A DNA stretch of 64,000 nt from Heracleum sosnowskyi. Its lineage: Eukaryota; Streptophyta; Magnoliopsida; Apiales; Apiaceae. This document shows, piece after piece, positions 48,345 to 59,180 of this stretch. The stretch spans positions 112,889,111-112,953,110 of the forward strand of contig CM061244.1 of the NCBI GenBank assembly GCA_030848705.1. Reading direction: 5' to 3'. The stretch's first letter is position 1. Each line of letters begins with the position of its first letter. The translations under genes and the position numbers were made by a program. Below the pieces are notes generated by a model that did not search any database, had not been told where the DNA came from, and saw only the letters and a program-made list of their open reading frames with translations.

Positions 48345-48552
48345 TGTTACTTATGAAGAATCAACTCATTTCATATGAACATTCATGAGAAGGAATGCAT
48401 ACAATACTCAAGAAGATTAAGCTACATAATTGTTATTTTGTGTACTGAAAAATTAACTAACTAGTTGCTGCTATCCTTCTATATATACATCATTGTGAAG
48501 CCCCTAACTAACTAACAAAATCCCCACACTAACTCACAGAATTTGTTACATA
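48345..48552 (-). repeat. 5' LTR (partial or short) of the old Copia element
   Basis: Begins TGTTACTTATG on the plus strand. On the minus strand TGTATATATAGAAGG is a good TATA box. The outer end is uncertain: 48552 (GTTACA) is one choice, 48521 (CTAACA) another. The partner LTR is not found in the window. Confidence 0.55.
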
Positions 48553-48735
48553 AATATGCAGCTCAGCTTTGTGTAATGTCAGCTAATGCTGAGCTGGACT
48601 TGAAGTGATGTAGTTGTGGATAGATATTTTGTGTGTACTTATTATTGCGGTTATACTTATTTTAATTGTTATTAAGGTATGGATGTTTTATGCCTACTTA
48701 TTATTACTTTTAATTGTTACTAATGTTTGAGAAAA

Positions 48736-50654
48736 GACTTAATTGCACTGTGATGGCCCCAAATATAATATTTTTGCATGAAAATTGCTCAATTATAAAA
48801 CTAGCCACTTACATAGCTGAACTATATTTTTTAAAGCATTTTAATGATTTCCATCAACTGAGCCTAATGACGTTACACTTTTGTTAATAAACTAAGGGTT
48901 ATTTAGGTAAAATTGGCATGAAATTAATATATAGCCTCAATTACTAAAGTAATACAAGTCAATACACCTCCCCCCATCTCCTTCTCAATAAACAAACCGT
49001 ATTTCCCCCTTTCCCCTCGGTTCAACTTACAGTGGGGAAACAAATGAAATTGTCATGCCAAACTGCTAGTGAACTGGAGTGAGTTACCTGAAAGAATCAA
49101 CGAGAGTGTGGAAAGGACTGCGCTAACAACATTTGTGGATGAGGTAAGTGATGATCTCCGATGTAGGGAACCTTTGATGATCTCTGATGTAGGGAACCTT
49201 TCTTGGGGACCAAACAATATCCTCTTGAGGTGGTTGATGAAAAAGAGATAGTAGTGGATAGAGAAAGCAAACCTGATACCGGTGAGGATAAAAAAATAGT
49301 CAGATGATGTTGCAAGTGAAGTAGAAACTTACATGGATGCCCTTGCTACCATGGAGCCAGAAATGGAGACAGACACTGAATTCAGATTCAGATATGATAT
49401 TGGCTTTGTGGATATGGAAAATCAGGGGACAGATTGTTATGTAAATGAAGAACTGCTTCAAGTTCAATCTTCAGATTCTCCTTCAACTCGAAACTAAAAT
49501 GGATTAGAAGATGGGAACGATTCAGTTAAAAATGGGTCATCTAGTTTTACATATTCTGATACTGGAAGCACTGTAGCTGAGAATGTGCCATTAGATGTTC
49601 TTGTTGCAGCTAAAGTGTCACTATCTACTAAGTTTTGTGAAGATGAGGTTACTGTTATGTCTATGGAAAAGCATTCCTCAACTGAGGAACTTTTAGAGGC
49701 TCTGGATTATCAACGGGAGCACAAACAGTTAAAATATTCTCCAACCATGATGAACTAGACACCAAATCTATCAAAATTGAAAAAAAAAAGCAGAAGTCGG
49801 GGCAATAATATACCTTGAACATCTAGACACTCTAGCGTTCCTTCAGAAACAAAAGTTGATAGAGAGAAAAATAAGTCCGCTGCATTCAGTTATTGAGATA
49901 GACAATGTTGATCATTCAGACACTGAAATGGTTAGCTATGTTCATGTATCGAGTTCGCAACCTATTGAAGCCAATGTGTTTTCATCTTCTTCAATTTACT
50001 ATGTCCAAATTACTATGTCCAAAGTACAGAATCAGTTTCTTTTAGGGAGAATAATTTGCACGAGCATTCTGGTGATGCCTGTATCACACATCACTTCGCC
50101 TGTATAATTTTGGAAGGTGAATCTGTCACGTCGACGATAAACTCTTCTTATCTAACTACCAAAGCTGGAATACTGAATGGAAATCGGCCTATGAAGCTTC
50201 CGCTGCCTCGTAGTCCTCTTATTTATGTTGTTGCTGCTCATGACAAGAGCATGGTAGTAGTTGGTTTTTCCCATTGAATTAAATGAATGTGATTTTTGAA
50301 AATTCTTGTTTCATAAGTCTATGGACCTATATGCAGTTGAGGAAGGTGACAGAATGGTCTCGGCCTGAGGTACTGAAGGTAGAAGAAACAGACAATCTGT
50401 TAGACCAAATTTGCGCCAAGGTAAAAGAGATGTGACAATTGGGGATATATATATACACACGTATGTATCAAACAGCCGTTGAAACTGAAATGGACTATTA
50501 TACCCTTAAACAGTGTAACGTCGTTAGGCTTAGTTGACGGAAGTCATTAAAATGCTTTAAAAAAATAGTTCAGCTATGCAAGTGACTAGTTTTATAATTG
50601 AGCCATTTTCGTGCAAAAATATTATAGTTGGGGCCATCATAGTGCAATTAAGTC
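48736..50654 (+). mobile_element. Pack-MULE carrying a SCAR/WAVE gene fragment
   Basis: Perfect 9-bp duplication TTGAGAAAA (48727-48735, 50655-50663). Inverted ends of about 175-185 bp start GACTTAATTGCACTGTGATG on the left and GACTTAATTGCACTATGATG on the right strand, and stay alignable through GACGTTACACT. No transposase is present. The 1.5 kb between the TIRs encodes pieces of a SCAR protein with an intron retained, so the capture was at DNA level. Confidence 0.9.
49069..50435 (+). pseudogene. SCAR/WAVE-like gene fragment captured by the Pack-MULE
   Basis: 49303-49497 encodes DDVASEVETYMDALATMEPE and METDTEFRFRYD, the region after the SCAR homology domain that reads NYMDALATMESE in intact plant SCARs. 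After a stop, 49502-49756 continues. At 50205-50252 lies PRSPLIYVVAAHDKSM, then a donor GTAGTA, an intron to 50336, and the exon 50337-50435 LRKVTEWSRPEVLKVEETDN LLDQI to TGA. This is the C-terminal WH2-type actin-binding motif of SCAR (family form HDKSKLRKVTE). Several stops and frame changes, and absence of the SCAR N-terminal domain, make it non-functional as SCAR. Intact SCARs activate ARP2/3. Confidence 0.82.
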
Positions 50655-50734
50655 TTGAGAAAATGCCCCATATGACACAATTATAAGACAAATGGCCCAA
50701 AATGGCACTATTGAAAAAAATGGCCCAAAATAGC

Positions 50735-51390
50735 ACGTTAAAACGCTACATCGTCTAGCGTTTTGAAAATAGCGTCAAAACACAACTTAAAGTAGCGTTT
50801 TCATCCAAAAACACCACTTAAAGTAGTGTTTTTACCCGAAAACACCACTTGAAGTAGCGTTTTCAGTGTCAAAACACCACTTCATCTAGCGTTTCCAGTA
50901 TAAAACACAACTTAAATCAGCGTTTTCCAATCTCAGAACAAACAATACTTAAAGTTGATTTATTCTGGGGTTCAATAGTTAACCTTTGGGGTTCAATGTT
51001 TCTATTTTGGGTTTTAGAAATATTAAGAATGACGAATAATTCGTATACAGACTTAGGGTTTAGGGTTCCTACCCTGATTTTAGGGTTGTATTTTAGGGTT
51101 GTTTACAACCCTAAAATCAGGACGCCGGAAAAACACCATTATTAATAAGTTGCATTTTTTTTTAAATATTTTGGTATTTTTACAAAAAAAATTAAAAATC
51201 CACTACCACAACATTAAGTTATGTTTTTGATGCCCAACACAACATTAAGTTGTGTTTTTCACCTGTAACACAACATTAAGTTGCGTTTTTCACCTGTAAC
51301 CCAACATTAAGTTGCGTTTTTGTTGTTAACACAACTTAATCTAGCGTTTTCTGTATAGAACACAACTTTATATAGCGTTTTCAACGTAAA
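50735..51390. repeat. Subterminal quasi-palindromic repeats of the outer MULE
   Basis: About ten units near 35-40 bp built on AACACAACTTAAAGTAGCGT, in two blocks (50755-50930 and 51225-51385). Between them, 51047-51125 has TTTAGGGTT/AACCCTAAAA repeats forming a hairpin (CTGATTTTAGGGTTGT pairing with ACAACCCTAAAATCAG). Confidence 0.75.
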
Positions 51391-51615
51391 AAAAATGAAC
51401 ATGTACTAACGCTACACGCCCTGGCGTTTTAGCGTGCCATTTAGGGTCATATTTTTCAATTGTATCATTTAGGGCATTATTTTTCAAAATTGTGACATGT
51501 AGGGCCAACACCCCTAATGTTTTTGAGTATGTTTTACTGAGAGTTGAGAATAACAACAGTTTTATGGTTTTGATGATAATTCAGTTACAGTCTTGTTATT
51601 ATTGGCGACATTTTT

Positions 51616-51804
51616 ATGCCAAAGTTGATTCCTAAACCTGAATCGATGTCTGGAATCACAATTCCAAGTACTTGTGGTGTCCCGAGGGCACCAAATAGTT
51701 ATGCACAAGGCTTACGTTCGTCAATGGACTATTTATTAAAGCGAGAGTTACTGCTAAACGAGATGTTCGAAGCTACAAACGTCAAAGGGGGGCCTACTAT
51801 TTAA
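51616..51804 (+). CDS. Short hypothetical open frame
   Basis: 62 codons, MPKLIPKPESMSGITIPSTC ... AQGLRSSMDYLLKRELLLNE. An acceptor-like CCAAAG precedes LIPKPES. Amino-acid composition is protein-like, but I do not recognise it and there is no neighbouring exon; it may be a gene remnant. Confidence 0.25.
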   Translation: MPKLIPKPESMSGITIPSTCGVPRAPNSYAQGLRSSMDYLLKRELLLNEMFEATNVKGGPTI

Positions 51805-52426
51805 TTCGCTTAGGGCCACAATTTTAGTTGAAAAGCTATCTTAATACCTGCAGAAAACAAGTTTTTCCACCTGAAAAGTGATTTGATGATAAATTTGGAG
51901 GCCACTTCAACTAGTGATTTGAAGTGTAGAGTCTCTTCGTTTCAGAAAGTTAATTTTCTTTTTCTTTGCATGTAATTTGTTCATTTCCGAATATTTCTAC
52001 ACCCATCTTCAGCTTGGCAAGATTGCATTGCCTATTGGAGCCAAATGACAAAGGCCATACACTTTTTGACAGGATAAAACATTATTTTGTTTATTGTTAT
52101 TAGACACATGAAAGGTAAATTTGCATTAGCTGGCTGATTATAATTGCCCTCCATAACTTTAACTTGCAATCATTTTTAGGCAAAATGAAATTATAAAAGT
52201 TTCTGTTCAAAGAAAAAGTGAGATAATCCCACTTCAGACCTCGTAACATCAGGCCATCAGGGAAGTAGTAACTTCTCTTTCTAGTCAAATTTGCAGGCTT
52301 ACATTTCTGAAACACGTCCCGTGCGAGTTACGACCGCCTAGAATATCATCCCCACTCTCAACAAGGATCATAATAACAAATATTGGGACTTGCATATAAC
52401 AAGGATCTTATGTTCTACTAAATCTT
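51805..52426. other. Intergenic DNA and 3' UTR of IPK
   Basis: The right-hand part (about 52320-52426) is the IPK 3' UTR, shared with the detached copy at 17360-17545. The remainder shows no gene. Confidence 0.5.
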
Positions 52427-55400
52427 CTATCTGATAAATCTTATGACTGTTCCAAGCCAATCTTCGGGGATATCGTCCTTTAACCTTCCACTCAAGGCAG
52501 TTACGGAGTGACTTGTGGCTGCCTGCACCAGTTAAAATGCCGGTTTGTGATAAGTTTTTTTTTCCTTTTATCAAATACTCCACCCATAGAAAGAATCCAT
52601 TTGCAAGTCAAAATGAGACTTCTTATGGGACAGATGTAGTAATATTTGTAGATGAAAAGCCAAAAGTCCATTTACCTTGACAATGTAGACGTCCACCCCT
52701 TGTCTTGCAATCATTGCGGCTTCTGATATTTTTGTTGCCATCCCTCCGGTTGTGTCGTGAGCTGCTACACTTATCTCAACTGTCCATGATGATTTTTTGT
52801 TTAAAACATAAATAAACAATACAAATTGCAACTACTAAAAAAAATTCAATACAAGGATCTATTGTGCTCTCAACATGCACCATAAAAGAATGATATTAAA
52901 TAGATAACATACAATTTAAAATTATGTCAGCTAAATGTACTTTTTGATTTTGAAAAGAACAATATATAAGCTTGCACACTCATGGCTATCTCAGATAATT
53001 GACCAACTAAATGAAATAGAAACCACATATGAGTGCAGTATTTTCCGACAGTACTCGTAGTCATATTAATATGTAAGTTTTTCCGGTAACAAGACTCTGT
53101 AGATAAGTTATATCATAACATGGTAATAATGGAGATGGTGGAACGGGTAGTGTACTCCCTGCATGCACCCAAAATCAATTGAGCATTCGAGCTTTAATGT
53201 AGTTAGAGAGCCGAAACGACAGTGTATATAAAGCAGTCAGTAGAAGACTAGAAGATGTATCATTTATAACAATATCCATAATAATAGATGGCTCAAGAAA
53301 AAGAGATTTAGTATGAGGCGTAAATAGATAGTGGGCACATTTTCACTCTAAAAGAATATAGGAAAAATTCATTTAGGAGCCGCCAAGCTATACAGTATCA
53401 ATAAGAAATATAACTATCCTTTACTAACCTTCTCTACATGTTCCTTGCAATACTGGCTTTATTACTGACCAGCTCCCGTCTTCTCGCACAGCTGTCAACA
53501 TTGGATCATGATCAGCAAGAATAATAATGGAATATTTCAGATGTTCAGTGGTGCTATTAGTTCATCAACATTCGTCATGTGTGCTTACCAATCTCCCTGA
53601 GGAGAACGGCATCAGGTTCAGATGGTGGACGGTCATAGACACCCAACACATCTGTCTTTCATTCAGGTGTATAGGAGAACAAGCCTAGAAGATTTTTTGA
53701 CAAGTATATATGCTAGTGAAGTGTACACGCAGAAATCATGAAATAATTAACATATGCAACGGATGAACCTACTATTTAAATTTACATGAGCAGTCATTGA
53801 GGGCTTTGGCAAGAAAGCTTAATGTCCAAATTATCATGGTGTGAAGAACTAAATCGGCTACTCTTCCTCATAAATTAGTGTCTTATCATTTATGACTACT
53901 ATAGTCCTCAATGTTTGTGCTCCAACCAGTTTGGAGAGCAAAATTTTACTGTATACATTTCAGGCTAGGAAATTTACCACTGATTTTCTTAAATGTCATC
54001 TGCAGCCCATATTGTTGTCCAGGCGGGAAAAGGTAGTAAGAACTTGCTACCTTGCAGATCAAAAGCCACAGAAAGGGAAAGACATACCACTGGCATAAAT
54101 GAGAAAGAGCTAAGGTGTTGATAAGAAAATTCTTCAGGATATGACCTCTAGTTATGTTTGTTTAATATATGCCCACAAGGACAAATGTTCTTTCACAATC
54201 ATTACATCAAAGTTTTTAGATTTCCGTGCCAAAATATAAAAAACTAACAAAAAAAAAAGTTAGCCGCAGAGCGAGAAAAAATATATTATGAGAATTGAGA
54301 ATGCGTGTTGTAGACATTGGATACAAGAAAAACAACAAATTCTGGATTCATCTGCGCTGCTAGGTGACTTATAATTACATCGCCACTCAATATCGTGCAG
54401 TCCTGACAAATTAAAGCCATATAATTGCGTACAGTCACCAATAATTTCAAGAACTTAAAAACCTCTGATAAAGAAATCAAACCAGTGAGGCATCGAGTAC
54501 AGCATCTCCATGTAGAACCTAGAAGAGAAAACACCATAGAGGAATGATTGTCATTATTAAGGGGAACAATATGGCATACATATTGAAATCTGACACCAAT
54601 AACCACAAAACTAATGAAAAAGGTGGAGAAACCACAGGGCACGATGAGCGACAGTCTAGTTTATGCATCCCACTAACTCTGTTTTTGCTAGCAAGTCTAA
54701 GAAATTTTGTGGTAGAGAGGATGGAGTACAGAGGCACTGTCTCCTTCGCATAAAAGGCAAAATGAGGTGGAGGAATGTGTACGCACGCATACTTTAGCCT
54801 CAGTTGTGTTGACATAACAGAATGAAGAGTTATTGAAGCATAGCTCTAATGTCCATATGCGAGTTTTCTATTACAGATTTTTGGCTAGTTTTTGAAAGGA
54901 GGAGGTCCCTGGTGCAATTTCTATTCTTTTCAAAGGTAGTCGAGATCAAGCGAAGGTGTAGACTATTAGAGTTTTCTTTAATATATTAATAGTTGGGTGT
55001 CCACTTTCTTGACTTTTGTTGAGGTTTTGATCAGATATTGTACTTCTCATATAAACACAAGAAGATGTGCCGTTTTAGAGATAGAGTGAGAGTTTGTGCT
55101 TGATAGTATCTTGCGTAAGACTTTGCGCTCATTTGATTTCATAGTTAAATTTTCTCTCATGTTTGTTTGTCTTCTTTATGCTTAATCACTTGTTTTCATA
55201 TCTAATACAAATATGATAAATAGATACAAGGACCGATTTAGCAAATAAATAACTTAAATCAGGCATCGGGGAATCTTTTTAGTATATTTAAAAATTCAAA
55301 TCTAAGACTTACAGGTACAAAACCAGAGTTGATGGCCTTTGTTATCATAGTCATGTCAGCTGATTCTATCTGACATATTCAAAGCAAACTTTTCATTAGG

Positions 55401-58400
55401 AGACCTATCTAACACTTAATACGAACAAGTGAAGGCAGAGATGAAATCATATACGTAGTCCATGAGTGATTTATGCAGTGATCCGAAAGACTTTCTGGAT
55501 GTTTCTAACCTTTCTATCACAAGTTGACCATCCACATGAAAATGGGGACATTCCGATGGAAGGAATTCCCTCTGCAAAGAGAGAAAATTTGTGCAATGTG
55601 AAATGCTTAGTGAAAAAACAATTAAGAGAAGGCAAATATATCCTTAAAACTCTAATCTAGCTAAAATTTCAGGATATATAGCAAAAGACTTCCCTTACAT
55701 GCCACATAATATATAAAAGAATACTAAGGCAATCTATGGCTTTAAGACGACATGCACTGAAATAAAATAGTAACCTTAAGGAACACCAATGCAACGGACA
55801 AGATGTATACCAACAAGTAGTGTTTTATCCCTAGCTTGTAGTCTAGTGGATACCCCTCTTCCTCTACAAAAAAAGTGGTGGAGGGTTCAAGCCTCAATAA
55901 AGGCATGTGTGTGTCTGCGTATATAAATTATTAATTTAATGTACTTGACCATTAGAAGGAAAAAAAATTGTAGCGACTTTGCTACAAGATTGTTACATTA
56001 AGGTGAAAGCATGTAACAGGACATCATTACGACATAGCGTCTCAGTGAGGCTAGTGAAGTATAGAGTCCAGCAAGACCCAAACCCCTGACCCAAACAGAA
56101 TTTACATGCAAGATCCTCAAGTGTTTAGGTCACATATATCAGAATTTAATTTGGTTTCTTTATTTCCTGGCAATAAATGGGATACAATATATGTCGACAC
56201 CTGTTTGACAAATCACATAAGTGAAACATGAAAGCAGGATGCTAAAGTTTCTCAGTGGGACCCTGTACTGCAAACTGTGACTAATATGTCACTTGAAAGC
56301 AAGCAACTTCTGCAGATGGATCTCATTCAATTGTGAGGAGGCTAAATGATTATTCAAGCATGTCGAAATCCTGTATCCAGTATCGTCATGCAATTTTATC
56401 TTCAGATAGAACAAGATGGTATGCACCTATAAGTTAGACGTAAAGAGGGGGTGGGAAAAAGACAACTTGCAGCTTCACCTTAGTTGGAAAGGACCATGAC
56501 AGTGGTATAATTAGCAAGACTAGTTAGCATTGTGTCTTAATCTTCAAGGACAGAAAACAGGGTATCCACTATATCATAGATTTAGTAAACAACATTTATG
56601 AGGCCTATGTAACAACACCAACAGCACTTTAAGTACTAAGTAATACAAATACACACAAAGAAAGGCAACGTAGACAAGACATATTTTAAACAAAAGTCTA
56701 CTCAGGGAAGATCCATACCTCTTGCTAGTGCTCTAACAATTTCAAGATTGAGGGAGGTAACCTGAATTTTTTGGGAAAAACAACATATTAGATACATGAC
56801 CTAACAAGGGCAGTACATATCGTACATTGATATAGGCGCCTTTGGCAAAGTTCTTTTACAACTTAAAAATCAAATCATTGCCATAAGTACCTTTTACTGA
56901 CTTGTAAGCTAGAAAAGAAGAAAAAACATTTGCCAGTCAGGCCCTCGGATCAGATTGAAGGGGACTAGAAGAAAAGGGGGGGATACCAAAAGTAACATAG
57001 ACTTCCCCCCAGAAAATCTATTTGAATCTTTAAAGTTATATAGCAATGATCTCATTCAGCTTGAAATTTGTACTTTCTAGTATAAAACTTGCAAATGAAA
57101 TGGGATGGAAATGCAAACAGTAGAAATCAAGAAAGATATTTTGCAATAATTGTTATTAGGCTTTTCTTAATAGTTATTCAATTGTATTCATACAGAAATA
57201 TTCTTTTAAGCCCACTGAGGATTTAAGAAAGTGCCATGAGAAGCCTAAAGAAAAATGTTACAGGTTTAGGATCTCTATTGTATAGGAATTTTCTAAAATT
57301 ATTAAGTTGTCTTCTTTCCAAGCTATATTATGTTTTATCTCATAAATAAGTATTGTAATCTCCTAGATATTGGGTTAGCTTAATGACTTGAGTATATTTC
57401 TTCAATTATGGGTTGAAATCCACACACAATTCTCTTTGATGCGGTTTCAGAGTATTTATCCTGCATCAAGATGACATAAAGCACATTGACAGTCACAAGA
57501 TAGAATACCAATTTATTAGAGTAAAAGAAATAGAAAATTAAAAGTTCAATGAAAATTATTTTTTAGAGAAACATCAAAGCCAATAATATTCAGGATCCGC
57601 ACATCTTTCTTAAAGCATCAAAATTTAAAAAACTTGCCGATATGCGTGTAGCAACAAAACCAGCCTTCACAAGAGGTTGGCTTAAACCCCCTTTATGAAC
57701 ACCAGACTTGCTAGCTTGAAAGTGGCCAAAGGAACCTGAAGTCAATTATAAATTATATGTAAATTTCACATTCTCTTACAAAATTAGATTACTCAAGAAA
57801 GCACATACTGCACAAATAAAACCACATATTTTTTCTTTTATTTTCTTTACATATCTTGTTTGTATTTTCATAAAAATACTTTCATACAACAACTTCAATA
57901 TCTGATAAAAACACATCAAGTATCTGACATAAATTCAAAGAAATAGATAAATCAGCATTTCTTACTGACCAGCTCCATGGACAACAACAAAATTGTTGCA
58001 TTCCGAAACCAACTGACTGGTAAAATCCTCAACAACAGGAGCACTGTCCGAGGCACCACGCCGCTTGCTCCAATCCAAACTAAGGACCTTATCAGACGAA
58101 GATCCCGACATCATTGCAATCCTTAGCTGCGAGCAAACACTTAAAAGATTCTCTTCATTAATCTTCTCTAATTCATTTTTACACGTAATTGCCGCACCTC
58201 CTGAACTAACAAAACAACATTCAATCAATACATCCACAGTCTTATCAGTACTCAAATTTTGTTAATTAACCATTTCGAACCAACATTCAATCATTATTCG
58301 AAAACTTAATTTACGAAAACAAAAACATAATTATGTTGCAGCTATACACTTGAAATCTATCATCAATCAACATTTGCAAGTGGCAGAAAATGTAAATGAA

Positions 58401-58568
58401 ATTTAAAGCAATAAATTGATTCAGAAACAGCAGATTATGTGTGTGTAAGATATGTGTATAGATATGATGAATGGACAGAGATGAGAATAGAAGCTGACCG
58501 AGTTTGACGATGCAACGAATTGGGTTATTAGTTTTGGCGGCTTCTTGTCTGTTCTGCTCCAACTCCAT
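52427..58568 (-). CDS. IPK: Isopentenyl phosphate kinase, complete
   Basis: Twelve exons on the minus strand join in phase: 58568-58499, 58200-57970, 57735-57638, 56761-56719, 55571-55510, 55369-55313, 54519-54484, 54402-54325, 53655-53589, 53491-53429, 52779-52676, 52522-52427; 1005 nt, 334 residues. Motifs of the amino-acid-kinase fold: CIVKLGGAAITCKNELEKI (N-terminal ATP loop), FVVVHGAGSFGHFQAS with the catalytic-loop His, SPFSCGWST, VLHGDAVLD, LSGDVIISHLA, TDVLGVYDRPPSEPDAVLL, and VAAHDTTGGMATKISEA (ATP-binding). The end is IPEDWLGTVIRFIR. IPK phosphorylates isopentenyl phosphate to IPP with ATP in the cytosol, returning monophosphates to isoprenoid synthesis. Intron 3 uses a GC donor (57637-57636); the others are GT-AG. 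Looks functional. Confidence 0.95.
55830..55935 (+). repeat. tRNA-derived SINE-like sequence in an IPK intron
   Basis: TAGTCTAGTGGATACC is a good A box and GGTTCAAGCC a perfect B-box core 39 bp on; then a short T/G/A-rich tail. The anticodon arm does not fold as a tRNA, so a SINE head is more likely. Confidence 0.45.
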
Positions 58569-59180
58569 CTTTTCTTTTATAAGCTGTGTTGTGTTGTGTT
58601 GTGTCTCTCTACTTTGACCAAAGTACAATGTTGAACACTTGCACAGTTATTACTGTATAAGGGTGCGCCAAAGCAAATCTTGGCCTTTCGGAATAAATCT
58701 CTATAAATAAATATTTTTGAAATCCAAAATTTTATGTATTAAAAAATTATTTAAATATTCTTGAAATCGAAATAAAGATTCTAATATATAAAATATGTAT
58801 AATGAAAATCTAAAATCTTTAATCTCAACTTTTATTAACATTAATACATTTTCAGGTACAATTCTAGTCATAATTGGCAAGTTATAGAAATTGTGGCATA
58901 ATTTTATAAAATTTATTCAAGAAAGTTTTGATAGATGAACCATTAATTAAAATAAACACACAAACTGTGCTAAGCGAGGATGTAATTGTACTATAAACAT
59001 CTTGGCTAAATGAAGGTATAATCTTACTACATTATAAACGTGATTACACAAACATAACAACACCATCCAGGAATATACAGGTACCCTCCTTCGTGGTAAC
59101 CTGGGCTAAGCTATTGGCAAAATCATTCATATCTTAACAAAAGAAATTACATATGTTGCATCACTAAAGAATTGACAGAA
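58569..59180 (-). promoter_or_regulatory. IPK upstream region / TFIIIA downstream region
   Basis: About 610 bp between the IPK start codon and the TFIIIA stop. It must hold the IPK promoter and the TFIIIA 3' UTR. AT-rich; no clear TATA box chosen. GTGTTGTGTTGTGTTGTG repeats lie just upstream of the IPK ATG. Confidence 0.45.

Larger units (their letters stand above)
48729..51513. mobile_element. MULE-type element hosting the Pack-MULE
   Basis: The 9-bp duplication CTAATGTTT flanks it (48720-48728, 51514-51522). The long inverted ends align after removing the Pack-MULE: GAGAAAATGCCCCATATGAC against GGGTGTTGGCCCTACATGTC, continuing through CACAATT and ATGGCCCAAAATGGCA/ATGACCCTAAATGGCA. Net length about 857 bp, no ORF. 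Inside are arrays of an ACACAACTTAAAGTAGCGTT unit near each end. A 9-bp duplication with long TIRs is typical of Mutator-like elements. Confidence 0.8.
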
